Origin: Streptomyces paludis | GTDB lineage: Bacteria; Actinomycetota; Actinomycetes; Streptomycetales; Streptomycetaceae | Assembly (NCBI RefSeq): GCF_003344965.1 | Contig: NZ_CP031194.1 | Location: 806,001 to 870,000, forward strand | Direction: 5' to 3' | Length of the DNA: 64,000 nucleotides | Shown: positions 26,098 through 33,922 of the stretch, piece by piece | How positions within the stretch are numbered: the first letter of the stretch is position 1 | Layout: every line of letters begins with the position of its first letter | The notes under the pieces: generated by a model | Databases searched by the model: none | The model's input: the letters and a program-made list of their open reading frames with translations, nothing else | Told to the model about the DNA's origin: nothing | Program-made: the position numbers and the translations under genes

Positions 26098-27318
26098 TCA
26101 GGGGCCGCTGTCCGGTCGTTGGCCGGAGACCAGGAAGACCACGGAGCGCTCGCGTTCGGACCAGGCGCCGGTGTCCAGCGCGACGGACTGGAGCAGGGCG
26201 CACTCCACGGTGTAACCGCCCTCCGCGAGGGCTCGTCCGACGGCCTCCGCCTCGTCCCTGGTGGCCGCGTGGGTGACGATGCGTTCGGGCCGGCGGTCGG
26301 CGCAGGCGATGACGACGTCGATGCCGCCGCCGCCGATCCGTACGACATCCGGCTCGGGCAGCCGCTCCAGTACGTGCGGCGCCCGGCCCTGGACCACCTG
26401 GAGCTGGACCCCGGCGCGGCGGGCCGCGGCGGCGGTGCTGGCGCAGGCGCCCGGTTCCTCGTCGACGGCGATGACGGCCGCGCCGAAGCGGGCGGCCTCG
26501 GCGGCGAGCGCGCCGCTGCCGGAGCCGATGTCCCAGATCAGGTCGCCGGTCCTGGCGCCGATCCGGGCGAGCTGGGCGGCGCGCAGCCAGGTGGACTCGC
26601 CCTCGTCGAGGGCGATGCCGTACTCCTCGGTGGGCAGGGCCCAGCCGCGCGCGGCCGGCGGGTAGCCGGGGTCGTGGCCCGCGATCCAGCCACCGGTCGG
26701 GGAGACGACCGTACCGACGCCGCCGATGACGATGACCACGTTGGGGTCGCGCCAGACGTGGTCGGCGACCTTGTCGGAGGTGAGGACGGCGACCTTCTCG
26801 CGCTCGGTGCCCAGCTCCTGGCAGATGACGAAGGTGCGGTGGATCCCGTCGAGGAGCAGCGCGAGTTCGGCGGGGCCGGCGCCCGGGGAGGTGAGGACGG
26901 CGACCTTGGTGTGCGCGCGGCACACGTTGACGACACGGCGGAGCGTACGGCGGTGGGCGACGACGACCTGGGCGTCGTCCCAGGCCATGCCGGCCCGGGC
27001 GAAGGCGCTGGCCACGGAGGAGACCGCGGGGACGACTTCGACCTCCAGGCCGTGTTCAGGGGCGCGCAGGGTCCGTACGACGCCGAAGAAGCCGGGGTCG
27101 CCGTCGGCGAGGACGACGGCGCTGCCGCGGTGGCCGGCGATCCGGCGGGCGGCGAGGCCGATCGAGCCGAGGCGTACGCGCTCCGCGTCGGCGGGTACGT
27201 CGGCCAGGGCGAGGTGGTGTCCGGCCCCGGCCACCAGGGTGGCTGCCGCGAGGGCGGACCTGGCGGCGGCGCCGAGGGGCGAGCCGTCCCAGCCGATCAC
27301 CGTGACGCGGTCGGCCAT
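26098..27318 (-). CDS. cobL: Precorrin-6Y C5,15-methyltransferase (decarboxylating), CbiE-CbiT fusion
   Basis: 406 residues. The N-terminal tetrapyrrole-methylase half (CbiE, about 1-205) shows VTVIGWDGSPLG, LADGDPGFFGVVRTL, VVPAVSSVASAFARAGMAWDDA and LTSDKVADHVW. The C-terminal class I SAM methyltransferase half (CbiT, about 225-395) shows LIWDIGSGSGALAAEAARFG (SAM motif I), VIAVDEEPGA and VRIGGGGIDVVIA. The enzyme methylates C-5 and C-15 and decarboxylates the C-12 acetate during corrin-ring formation in the aerobic route. It lies 281 bp upstream of bluB-cobT on the same strand; that gap holds no gene that I can support. Confidence 0.93.
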   Translation of the reverse strand: MADRVTVIGWDGSPLGAAARSALAAATLVAGAGHHLALADVPADAERVRLGSIGLAARRIAGHRGSAVVLADGDPGFFGVVRTLRAPEHGLEVEVVPAVSSVASAFARAGMAWDDAQVVVAHRRTLRRVVNVCRAHTKVAVLTSPGAGPAELALLLDGIHRTFVICQELGTEREKVAVLTSDKVADHVWRDPNVVIVIGGVGTVVSPTGGWIAGHDPGYPPAARGWALPTEEYGIALDEGESTWLRAAQLARIGARTGDLIWDIGSGSGALAAEAARFGAAVIAVDEEPGACASTAAAARRAGVQLQVVQGRAPHVLERLPEPDVVRIGGGGIDVVIACADRRPERIVTHAATRDEAEAVGRALAEGGYTVECALLQSVALDTGAWSERERSVVFLVSGQRPDSGP

Positions 27319-27463
27319 GGTTGTCGGTCTCCTGGAGTCGCGGGCGGGTCGTCGCTGGTGAGAGTACCCGGCGACGGACGGGTAAGTCCGACGTAACGGC
27401 GTCCGTCCCTCGGCGCTTCCCCGCGGACGGGACTTCGGGCGTGTCCGTCCAGGAAAGTGCGGG

Positions 27464-28102
27464 TCAGTTCCAGTCGGTGAAGGAGGCGTAGCCGCCGGCG
27501 TCGGCCATCTGTTCGGCGATGCCTTCGAGGTCCTCGGGCAGCAGGCTCCAGACGATCAGGTCGGTGCGGATGTCGGTCCAGCCGCCGTCCTCGGTCTGGG
27601 TGCGCGCTATCCAGGCGTTGCGCAGGACGCCCTCGCTGATGCAGCCGATCTTCTGGGCGACCTGCTGGGAGGCGGTGTTGTCGGCGGCGGTGCGCACTTC
27701 GATGCGTTCGAACTTCTGGTCGCGGAAGAGCCATTGGGCGACGGCGAGCGCGGATTCGGTGGCGTAGCCCTCGCCGCGGGCCCAGGGGGCGGTGACGTAG
27801 GCGGCCTCGGTGGCGAGCGCGTGCCAGTTGGTGTTGCGCAGCCGGACGACGCCGACGAGGCGCTGGGTGAGGAACTCGGTGACGGCCCAGGCGATGCCGT
27901 GGCCGCTGAGCCGTTCGGCGGGGGCGATGGTGTCGACCCATGCCTCGGCGTGCCGCTGGGTGTACGGGTGGGGCACGGGGGTCCAGGCGGTGACCATCTC
28001 GTCGTTCATCATCTCGATGTGCGCCGGGATGTCCGCCGCTTCGAAGGGGCGCAGCACCAACCGCTCCGTACTGATGGAGATGTTGGGGAAGGTGCCAGCC
28101 AT
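27464..28102 (-). CDS. GNAT N-acetyltransferase (RimJ/RimL type)
   Basis: 212 residues beginning ISTERLVLRPFEAADIPAHI, the usual RimJ/RimL opening. The acetyl-CoA loop is in AAYVTAPWARGEGYATESALAVAQWLF, here with the R-G-E-G-Y-A variant, and EVRTAADNTASQQVAQKIG is motif B. It probably acetylates a protein N-terminus or a small amine; the acceptor is unknown. The ATG at 28100-28102 was chosen over longer versions that start in low-homology sequence. It is followed, on the same strand, by cobL 145 bp away, so it need not be part of the cobalamin cluster. Confidence 0.88.
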   Translation of the reverse strand: MAGTFPNISISTERLVLRPFEAADIPAHIEMMNDEMVTAWTPVPHPYTQRHAEAWVDTIAPAERLSGHGIAWAVTEFLTQRLVGVVRLRNTNWHALATEAAYVTAPWARGEGYATESALAVAQWLFRDQKFERIEVRTAADNTASQQVAQKIGCISEGVLRNAWIARTQTEDGGWTDIRTDLIVWSLLPEDLEGIAEQMADAGGYASFTDWN

Positions 28103-28198
28103 GCGCCGCTCCGTAACCTCGGGATCGTTCGGGCCCGCGCAGTTCCTTCGGGCCTGCTGAACTGCCCAGCATGGCAGTACGCGTGAGCCGGACGTGCC

Positions 28199-28233
28199 AC
28201 GGGGTCCGCACCGGGTGAGGGCGCGGACCCCGT
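28199..28233 (-). terminator. Hairpin terminator of the met importer operon
   Basis: ACGGGGTCCGC (28199-28209) pairs with GCGGACCCCGT (28223-28233), 30 nt downstream of the last metQ gene on the minus strand. Confidence 0.78.
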
Positions 28234-28263
28234 ACGGTGACAAAGGTGGTCAGCCTGTGCGGG

Positions 28264-29100
28264 TCAGCCCGAAGTGACCGGCAGGACCGAGCCCTTGTAG
28301 GTGTCCTGGATGAACTTCTTGACCTCGGGCGAGGTGAGGAGCTTCACGAGTTTCGCGACGCGCGGGTCGTTCTCGTTCCCCTTCTTGACGGCGAGGACGT
28401 TCGCGTAGGGGTTGTTCTTCGGGGACTCCACCAGGATGGCGTCCTTGGCGGGGCTGAGTCCGGCGTCCTGCGCGTAGTTGTTGTTGATGACGGCGGCGTC
28501 CACGTCGTCGAGGGAGCGCGGCAGCTGGGCGGGTTCCAGCTCCTTGAACTTCAGCTTCTTGGGGTTGGCCGTGATGTCCGCGGGGGACGCGGTCGTGCCC
28601 GCGCCGTCCTTGAGCGTGATGAGGCCCTTGGCGGCGAGGAGTTTGAGGGCCCGGCCCTCGTTGGTGGTCTCGTTGGGTACGGCGACGGTGGCCCCGTCCG
28701 CGAGCCGGGCGATGTCGGTGATCTTCTTCGAGTACAGGCCCATGGGCGGCAGATACGCCTGGACGACCGGCACCAGGTCGGTGCCCTTGGAGCTGTTGAA
28801 CTCGTCGAGGAAGGGCTCGTTCTGGTAGAGGTTCGCGTCGAGCGAGCCCTCCTGGAGCGCGGTGTTCGGCAGGACGTAGTCCGTGAACTCCTTGATCTCC
28901 AGCTTGAGTCCCGCCTTCTCGGCGAGGTCCTTCTTGATGTACGAGAGGACCTCGCCGGCCGGCACGGCGGTGGCACCGACGACGAGGGTGTCGCTGTCAC
29001 CGCCGCCCGCTCCGGAGCCGGAGTCCGAACCGCAGGCGGTCAGGCCGAGGCCGAGGGCCAGGGCGGCGGCTGCCGCCGGGATGACGGACTTGCTGCGCAT
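28264..29100 (-). CDS. metQ: MetQ/NlpA-family substrate-binding lipoprotein, paralogue 1
   Basis: 278 residues. The lipoprotein signal ends with lipobox LTAC (Cys at about 23), then a Ser/Gly/Asp linker, then the NlpA/MetQ domain (LVVGATAVPAGEVLSYIKKD, VLPNTALQEGSLDANLYQNEPFLDEF, TVAVPNETTNEGRALKLL, KFKELEPAQLPRSLDDVDAAVINNNYA, ASPEVKKFIQDTYKGSVLP-like ending). It binds L-methionine or a related amino acid outside the membrane and delivers it to MetI-MetN. It is the last gene of the metNIQQ operon, 32 bp after the second paralogue. Two adjacent binding proteins with one transporter suggest two ligands or dosage. Confidence 0.92.
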   Translation of the reverse strand: MRSKSVIPAAAAALALGLGLTACGSDSGSGAGGGDSDTLVVGATAVPAGEVLSYIKKDLAEKAGLKLEIKEFTDYVLPNTALQEGSLDANLYQNEPFLDEFNSSKGTDLVPVVQAYLPPMGLYSKKITDIARLADGATVAVPNETTNEGRALKLLAAKGLITLKDGAGTTASPADITANPKKLKFKELEPAQLPRSLDDVDAAVINNNYAQDAGLSPAKDAILVESPKNNPYANVLAVKKGNENDPRVAKLVKLLTSPEVKKFIQDTYKGSVLPVTSG

Positions 29101-29132
29101 GGTGGGCCTTTCTCCGGAGTCGGCGGGGTGGG

Positions 29133-29966
29133 TCAGAAGGACGGGATGACGGAGCCGTCGTACTTGTCCTCGATGAACTTCTTGACCTCGGGCGAGGTGA
29201 GGAGCTTGGCGAGCTTCTCGACGCGCGGGTCCTTCTCGTTGCCCTCCTTGACGGCCAGGAAGTTGCCGTAGGGGTTGTCCTTCGGGGACTCCAGGACGAG
29301 GGCGTCCTCGGCGGGCTTGAGGTCGGCGGAGATGGCGTAGTTGCCGTTGATCACCGCGGCGTCCACGTCGTCCAGGGAGCGCGGGGTCTGGGCCGCCTCC
29401 AGCTCCTTGAACTTGAGGTTCTTGTCGTTCTTCGCGATGTCCTTGATGGTCGCGTCGTTGCCCGCGCCGTCCTTGAGGGTGATGATCCCGTTGGCGGCGA
29501 GGAGCTTGAGCGCGCGGGCCTCGTTGACCGTGTCGTTCGGGACGGCGATGGTGGCGCCGCTCTTCAGCTCGTCCACACTCTTGATCTTGCTGGAGTAGAG
29601 GCCGAGCGGCTCCAGGTGGACCGTGACGACGGGCACGATGTGGGTGCCGTTCTTCTTGTTGAAGTCGTCGAGGTACGGCTGGTTCTGGAAGTAGTTGGCG
29701 CCGACGGAGCCGTCCTCGGTGGCGGTGTTCGGGAGGACGTAGTCGCTGAACTCCTTGACCTCCAGATCGAGTCCGGCCTTCTCCGCCAGGTTCTTCTTGA
29801 CGAAGTTCAGGATCTCGGCGTGCGGGGTGGGGCTCGCGGCGACGATGAGCGGGCCGCTGCTGTCGGAGGCGGAGCCGGAATCCTTGTCCGAGCCGCAGGC
29901 GGTGAGGCCGAAGGTCAGGGCCCCGGCGGCGAGAACGGCTGTGGTGATCTTGGCAGCATTACGCAC
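29133..29966 (-). CDS. metQ: MetQ/NlpA-family substrate-binding lipoprotein, paralogue 2
   Basis: 277 residues. The lipobox is LTAC (Cys at about 24) after a 23-residue signal, and the same MetQ fold follows. Compared with paralogue 1 it has AASPTPHAEILNFVKKNLAE for VGATAVPAGEVLSYIKKD and KNGTHIVPVVTVHLEPLGLY for KGTDLVPVVQAYLPPMGLY. So ligand-pocket neighbours differ while the C-terminal third is almost the same (SLDDVDAAVIN.NYA, SPEVKKFI.D.Y.GSV). This pattern indicates a tandem duplication with later divergence or gene conversion at the 3' end. It lies 145 bp downstream of metI and probably belongs to the same transcript. Confidence 0.92.
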   Translation of the reverse strand: MRNAAKITTAVLAAGALTFGLTACGSDKDSGSASDSSGPLIVAASPTPHAEILNFVKKNLAEKAGLDLEVKEFSDYVLPNTATEDGSVGANYFQNQPYLDDFNKKNGTHIVPVVTVHLEPLGLYSSKIKSVDELKSGATIAVPNDTVNEARALKLLAANGIITLKDGAGNDATIKDIAKNDKNLKFKELEAAQTPRSLDDVDAAVINGNYAISADLKPAEDALVLESPKDNPYGNFLAVKEGNEKDPRVEKLAKLLTSPEVKKFIEDKYDGSVIPSF

Positions 29967-30110
29967 GAAAAGTGCCTTTCCTGAGGATGTGTCGGCCCAG
30001 CGCTCGGCGGGACCCGGCGCGGCGCGCCGTCGTGGAAGGTGTGAGAGGTGGGGGGTGGGGGCGGGGAGGGAGGAGGGAAGAGGTGGGAGGTGTGAGGGGC
30101 CGGGCGGCGG

Positions 30111-30848
30111 TCAGGCCGCCTTGCCGGCGTCCGCCGTGGCCGGCTCCCCGGCCTTGAGCGGCCGGAGCTTCGGCGCCTTCCCGGCGTGTCCGCCGCGTCG
30201 GCGCAGCCTGCGGGCGGCGTAGTCCCCGGCGAACTGGATGAGGGAGATGACCACGGCGAGGATCGCCACGGTGATCCACATCATTCCGGTCTCGAACCGC
30301 TGGTAGCCGTAGCGGATGGCGATGTCGCCGAGTCCGCCCGCGCCGACGGTGCCCGCCATCGCCGAGTAGCCGATGAGGGCGACGACGGTGGTGGTGGCGG
30401 AGGAGATCAGCGAGGGCAGCGATTCCGGTACGAGGACCTTGCGGACGATGGTCCAGGTGCTGCCGCCCATGGACTGCACGGCCTCGACGAGCCCGCCGTC
30501 CACTTCGTGGACAGCCGTCTCGACCAGGCGCGCGAAGAACGGGATGGCGCCGACCGCGAGGGGGACGATGGCGGCCTCGCGGCCGATCGTGGTCCCGGTG
30601 ATCAGCCGGGTGAAGCCCATCAGCGCGACCATCAGGATGATGAAGGGCATCGAGCGGGCGACGTTCACGATCTGCCCGATGATCCGGTTGGTCACGGTGT
30701 TCTGGAGCAGTCCGCCGCGGTCGGTGAGGACGAGCAGGATGCCGAGCGGCAGTCCGCCGACGACCGCGATGACGGTGGACCAGCCGACCATGTAGAGCGT
30801 GTCCCAACACGCCTGCGTGAGCAGGGGCTGCATCTCGGACCAGGTCAC
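30111..30848 (-). CDS. metI: Methionine ABC transporter permease
   Basis: 245 residues with about five to six membrane segments and the BPD-transporter EAA loop (VEAVQSMGGSTWTIVRKVLVPESLPSLIS, about residues 120-150), whose G is three residues after the A of EAVQ. Other family marks are the opening TLYMVGWSTVIAVVGGLPLGILL and GTVGAGGLGDIAIRYGYQRF. It forms the membrane channel of the methionine importer as a homodimer. The GTG start overlaps the metN stop by 4 nt (GTGA), so translation is coupled. The C-terminal tail is basic and Ala-rich. Confidence 0.94.
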   Translation of the reverse strand: MTWSEMQPLLTQACWDTLYMVGWSTVIAVVGGLPLGILLVLTDRGGLLQNTVTNRIIGQIVNVARSMPFIILMVALMGFTRLITGTTIGREAAIVPLAVGAIPFFARLVETAVHEVDGGLVEAVQSMGGSTWTIVRKVLVPESLPSLISSATTTVVALIGYSAMAGTVGAGGLGDIAIRYGYQRFETGMMWITVAILAVVISLIQFAGDYAARRLRRRGGHAGKAPKLRPLKAGEPATADAGKAA

Positions 30849-31885
30849 TGGGCACCGTCCTTCACGGGTTCGGGCGCCTGGCCCGGGACTTCGATCTGGA
30901 GCCCCTGCTCGCGCAGGAATCCGATCGGCACGACGTTCTCCTCGAAGCGGCCGGGCAGCTCGATGCGCATCCGGCCGATCTGCTTGCCACCGACGGTGTC
31001 CATCGCGGCGCCGAGGATCGAGATGTCGATGTTGTAGACGCGCGCGAGCTGTGAGATCACGGGCTGGGTCGCGGCGTCGCCGTGGAAGGTCACATCGACG
31101 ACGGTGCGGTCGTCGCCGGATGCCTCGCCGCTGACCGGGAAGAGCGCCGCGGCCAGCGCGGAGCCGGGGGTGGCGAGCAGTTCGGCGACCGTGCCCGACT
31201 CGACGATCCGGCCCTGCTCCATGAGCGCGGCGGAGTCGCAGATGGTCTTGACGACGTCCATCTCGTGCGTGATGAGCAGCACGGTCAGGCCCAGCTGCCG
31301 GTTGAGGTCGCGCAGCAGCTGGAGGATCGAGCGGGTGGTCTCGGGGTCGAGGGCGCTGGTCGCCTCGTCGGAGAGAAGCACCTTGGGGTCGCCGGCCAGG
31401 GCGCGGGCGATACCGACGCGCTGCTTCTGGCCGCCGGAGAGCTGGGCGGGGTAGGCCCCGGCCTTGTCGGCGAGGCCGACCAGGTCGAGCAGTTCGAGGG
31501 CGCGGCGGGAGCGCTCCTGGCCGGAGATGCCGAGGATCTCCAGCGGGAGTTCGATATTGCCCTTGACCGTGCGCGAGGACAGCAGGTTGAAGTGCTGGAA
31601 GACCATGCCGATCGAGCTGCGGGCGCGGCGCAGCTCCTTGCCGGCCCGGCGGCCCCGGCCGGCGAGGGCGGTGAGGTCCTGGCCGGCCACGGTCACCGTG
31701 CCCGAGGTGGGGCGTTCGAGGAGGTTGACGCAGCGGATGAGCGAGGACTTCCCGGCGCCGCTCTGTCCGACGACGCCGAAGACCTCGCCCTCGCGGACGT
31801 GCAGGTCGACTCCGTCGAGGGCGATGACCTCACGGTCGCGCGCGGCGGACCGGTAGACCTTTGTCAGGCCCGTAGTGGTGATCAC
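30845..31885 (-). CDS. metN: Methionine ABC transporter ATP-binding protein
   Basis: 346 residues. The ABC ATPase domain has Walker A GQSGAGKSS, Q-loop FQHFNLLSSRTVKGNIELPL, signature LSGGQKQRVGIARAL, Walker B VLLSDEATSALD, and H-loop THEM. The C-terminal NIL domain (about 260-346, VVDVTFHGDAATQPVISQLARVYNIDISILG) is the regulatory domain that binds methionine and blocks transport when the cell is full. Start: GTG at 31883-31885, beginning VITTTGLTKVY as in the family; an upstream ATG would add 18 unrelated residues. It is the first gene of the operon, 237 nt after a Cys-rich leader peptide. Confidence 0.93.
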   Translation of the reverse strand: MITTTGLTKVYRSAARDREVIALDGVDLHVREGEVFGVVGQSGAGKSSLIRCVNLLERPTSGTVTVAGQDLTALAGRGRRAGKELRRARSSIGMVFQHFNLLSSRTVKGNIELPLEILGISGQERSRRALELLDLVGLADKAGAYPAQLSGGQKQRVGIARALAGDPKVLLSDEATSALDPETTRSILQLLRDLNRQLGLTVLLITHEMDVVKTICDSAALMEQGRIVESGTVAELLATPGSALAAALFPVSGEASGDDRTVVDVTFHGDAATQPVISQLARVYNIDISILGAAMDTVGGKQIGRMRIELPGRFEENVVPIGFLREQGLQIEVPGQAPEPVKDGAQ

Positions 31886-32011
31886 AGGGTTTCCGTCACT
31901 GTCGAGTGCGCGGCGAGGGGTGTGCCGGGCACGGGGCATTCGTCATGGCCACGTCGCACGCTGATGCGGTGGGTGACCGTGGGCAGCGGTACGCGGGTCG
32001 GGCCGGTTCGC

Positions 32012-32042
32012 GGGCGGCCGGGCGCGGAAGCGCGGCCGGGCC
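32012..32042 (-). promoter_or_regulatory. Strong hairpin in the metN leader, possible attenuator
   Basis: On the message strand, GC-rich GGCC and GCGC segments around a 4-nt loop (about 32015-32040) fold into a stable stem with a small bulge. It lies between the leader-peptide stop and metN. It could be the terminator or sequester arm of an attenuator. This is inference from position and stability only. Confidence 0.35.
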
Positions 32043-32122
32043 CTCGACGCGTACGGGCCGACGCGACCGCGGGGGCGGCGTCGGGCGGCTCGCTTCGGGG
32101 CGCGAGGCTCAGGCGGGGGCCC

Positions 32123-32209
32123 TCAGCGGGCGCACATTCGACACAGACAACGAGCACCGGGCGTGGTGATCGCCTCGGTCGCGGAAGCGCGGTAGCTCGT
32201 CGTGGTCAT
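32123..32209 (-). CDS. Cys-rich leader peptide upstream of metN (28 residues)
   Basis: A small frame from ATG at 32207-32209 to TGA at 32123-32125. Its C-terminus has three cysteines in eight residues and a methionine: ARCLCRMCAR. It lies 237 nt upstream of metN on the same strand. Actinobacterial sulfur genes are known to be preceded by short Cys-rich upstream frames whose translation senses cysteinyl-tRNA supply. Position and composition fit that model, so the metNIQQ operon may respond to cysteine rather than (or besides) methionine. There is no Shine-Dalgarno; a TTACTT hexamer 5 nt before the ATG could be a -10 element of a leaderless transcript. The start is plausible, not proven. Confidence 0.6.
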   Translation of the reverse strand: MTTTSYRASATEAITTPGARCLCRMCAR

Positions 32210-32249
32210 GGGGTAAGTAAATCAGACATCAGGACCGCCGATCGAGGGT

Positions 32250-32288
32250 TGTCCATATACCGGGACCATTTGTCGCGGTATATGGACA
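32250..32288. promoter_or_regulatory. 12-bp inverted repeat, candidate operator or terminator
   Basis: TGTCCATATACC (32250-32261) and GGTATATGGACA (32277-32288) are perfect complements with 15 bp between. The A+T-rich arms are striking in this G+C-rich DNA. The site is 41 bp upstream of the metN leader peptide and 33 bp downstream of the HAD gene, so it may be an operator for the met transcript or the terminator of the HAD gene. There is no T-run. Confidence 0.6.
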
Positions 32289-32320
32289 GGGGCTGGGGTC
32301 GCCGGCCTCGGCGGGCGCGT

Positions 32321-32968
32321 TCAGCCGGCCGTTCGGATCTCCACTCCCCCGGCGGTGACCCGCACCGACAGGGCGGAGAGGTCGGGGACGACCAGATCGG
32401 CGAGCAGCTCGGCGCGCTCGTGCGTTGTGGTCAAGGCCACGCTCCTCATTCCGGCCGCGCGCGCCGAGGCCAGCCCCGCCGGGGCGTCCTCGAAGACCAC
32501 ACAGCGGGCCGGGTCCACACCGAGCCGCGCGGCCCCGAGCAGATACGGCTCCGGGTCGGGCTTGCCGCGGGTGATGTCGTCGGCGGTGATCAGCGTCTTG
32601 GGCCGGATACCGGCCTCGGCGAGCCGTGCCTCGGCCAGCCGCCGGCCCGCGGAGGTGACCACGGCCCAGCGCTCGGCGGGCAGGGCGGCGAGCAGCTCGG
32701 CGGTGCCGGGGAGCAGCTCCACACCGCCCGCGACATCGTCGACCTCCAGCTGCTCGATCCGGGCCACGGCCGCCGCGACCCCGGCGGCGGGCACCAGATC
32801 GGCGACTATCTCGGCGGCGGGCCGGCCGTGCAGCCCGACCCGGGCGAAGTCCTCGGGCGTGACGCCGTACTCCTGTGCCCACCGGCTCCAGCAGCGCGTC
32901 ACCGAGGCCAGGGAGGAGACCAGCGTTCCGTCGTTGTCGAACAGCAGGGCTTCGGCGTGGATCGTCAT
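32321..32968 (-). CDS. HAD-superfamily phosphatase
   Basis: 215 residues of the beta-phosphoglucomutase/GPH-like HAD subfamily. Motif I is LLFDNDGTLVSS (nucleophile first Asp of DxDGT, residue about 11), motif II is VVTSAG, motif III has the conserved Lys in ADDITRGKPDPEPYL, and motif IV is VVFEDAPAGLASARAAG. All four catalytic motifs are present. It should hydrolyse a small phosphorylated metabolite such as a sugar phosphate; which one is not readable. The small helical cap domain spans about 20-85. The ATG at 32966-32968 is close to the promoter region shared with the divergent membrane-protein gene. Confidence 0.9.
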   Translation of the reverse strand: MTIHAEALLFDNDGTLVSSLASVTRCWSRWAQEYGVTPEDFARVGLHGRPAAEIVADLVPAAGVAAAVARIEQLEVDDVAGGVELLPGTAELLAALPAERWAVVTSAGRRLAEARLAEAGIRPKTLITADDITRGKPDPEPYLLGAARLGVDPARCVVFEDAPAGLASARAAGMRSVALTTTHERAELLADLVVPDLSALSVRVTAGGVEIRTAG

Positions 32969-33035
32969 GTGCACCGACCTTACGGGGACGGGCCCGGCAG
33001 AAAACGCGCGGACGGGACCTAATACCCTCGGGGGC

Positions 33036-33395
33036 ATGCTTGTCGCTCTGACGGTCACGCTCTCCGTGGCCGCGCTCGCCCTCGCCGCCTGGTGCGGTCA
33101 CGCCGCCTACCGCGACCAGGCCACCAAGGACTGGCACTTCATCGGAATGGCCGTCGTGACACTGCTGGCGCTGGTCCAGCTGGTGGTCGGGATCGTGGCG
33201 CTGGCCCGGGGCGAGCAGGCGCACGACGGATCGGTGATCTTCGTGTCGTATCTGCTCGGCGCGCTGCTCGCGGTGCCCGCCGCGGGCTTTCTGTCCCTCT
33301 CCGAGCGGACCCGCTGGGGCTCCATCACGGTGGCGGCGGGGGCGGTCGTCCTGGCCGTCCTCGAAGTACGGCTCCACGACATCTGGAAGGGCTGA
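33036..33395 (+). CDS. Small membrane protein with four membrane segments
   Basis: 119 residues, almost all hydrophobic: segments at about 2-20, 36-58, 66-86 and 94-112, with short charged loops (YRDQATKDWHF, RGEQAHDGS, SLSERTRWG) and the ending EVRLHDIWKG. This topology is common among small actinobacterial membrane proteins of unknown function. It is followed 3 bp later by another membrane protein, so the two form an operon and may interact. The GGGGG stretch before the ATG may act as ribosome-binding site. Function unknown. Confidence 0.85.
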   Translation: MLVALTVTLSVAALALAAWCGHAAYRDQATKDWHFIGMAVVTLLALVQLVVGIVALARGEQAHDGSVIFVSYLLGALLAVPAAGFLSLSERTRWGSITVAAGAVVLAVLEVRLHDIWKG

Positions 33396-33398
33396 CCC

Positions 33399-33824
33399 AT
33401 GACGACCGAGGTGCCCGGATCCCGGGATTCCCGGCTGGTCAAGGGGCCGGGCCTGCTGCTGGTCTGGCTGTACGGCGTGATGTCGGTCGGCGCGGTCTCC
33501 CGTTCGGCGTACCAGATCGCCACCGAGTTCGACCGCGCGCCGCTGGCCTACACGCTCTCCGCGGTCGCGGCCGTCGTCTACGTGTTCATCACGTACACCG
33601 TCGTCCGGGGCGGCGAGACCGCGCGCCGGATCGCGCTGGCGTGCTGCGGCGCCGAGCTGGTGGGGGTGGTGAGCGTCGGTACGTGGACGCTGGTCGAGCC
33701 CTCGGCGTTCTCCGACGCGACCGTCTGGTCGACGTACGGGATGGACTACCTCTTCATTCCGGTGCTGCTGCCCGTCACCGGCATCCTGTGGCTGCGGCGG
33801 CGGGTGACCGCGCCGGTCCGGTAA
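33399..33824 (+). CDS. Small membrane protein, second gene of the pair
   Basis: 141 residues with four hydrophobic segments: about 18-40 (LLLVWLYGVMSVGAVSRSAYQ), 50-68 (LAYTLSAVAAVVYVFITYTV), 77-97 and 116-133. The ends are charged and hydrophilic. The ATG at 33399 lies 3 bp after the stop of the upstream membrane protein, indicating co-translation. I do not recognise a named domain. A long compound hairpin at 33858-33916 ends the transcript. Confidence 0.85.
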   Translation: MTTEVPGSRDSRLVKGPGLLLVWLYGVMSVGAVSRSAYQIATEFDRAPLAYTLSAVAAVVYVFITYTVVRGGETARRIALACCGAELVGVVSVGTWTLVEPSAFSDATVWSTYGMDYLFIPVLLPVTGILWLRRRVTAPVR

Positions 33825-33857
33825 GGAGTGCGGGCCCGGGAGGCCGGGCTGTCCGGT

Positions 33858-33916
33858 GGCGGAATCCCCTGCGCCGTACGGTGGCGTTTACGCCGCCGTG
33901 ACGCGGGGATTCCGCC
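33858..33916. terminator. Compound hairpin terminator between convergent genes
   Basis: GGCGGAATCCCC (33858-33869) and GGGGATTCCGCC (33905-33916) enclose a second G+C-rich hairpin. It lies between the membrane-protein pair and the convergent GNAT gene. Confidence 0.8.
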
Positions 33917-33922
33917 CGCACC

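Noticed and set aside
31886..32320. SAM riboswitch in front of metN
   Set aside because: No recognisable SAM-I, SAM-II or SAM-IV core; the Cys-rich leader peptide explains the long leader better.
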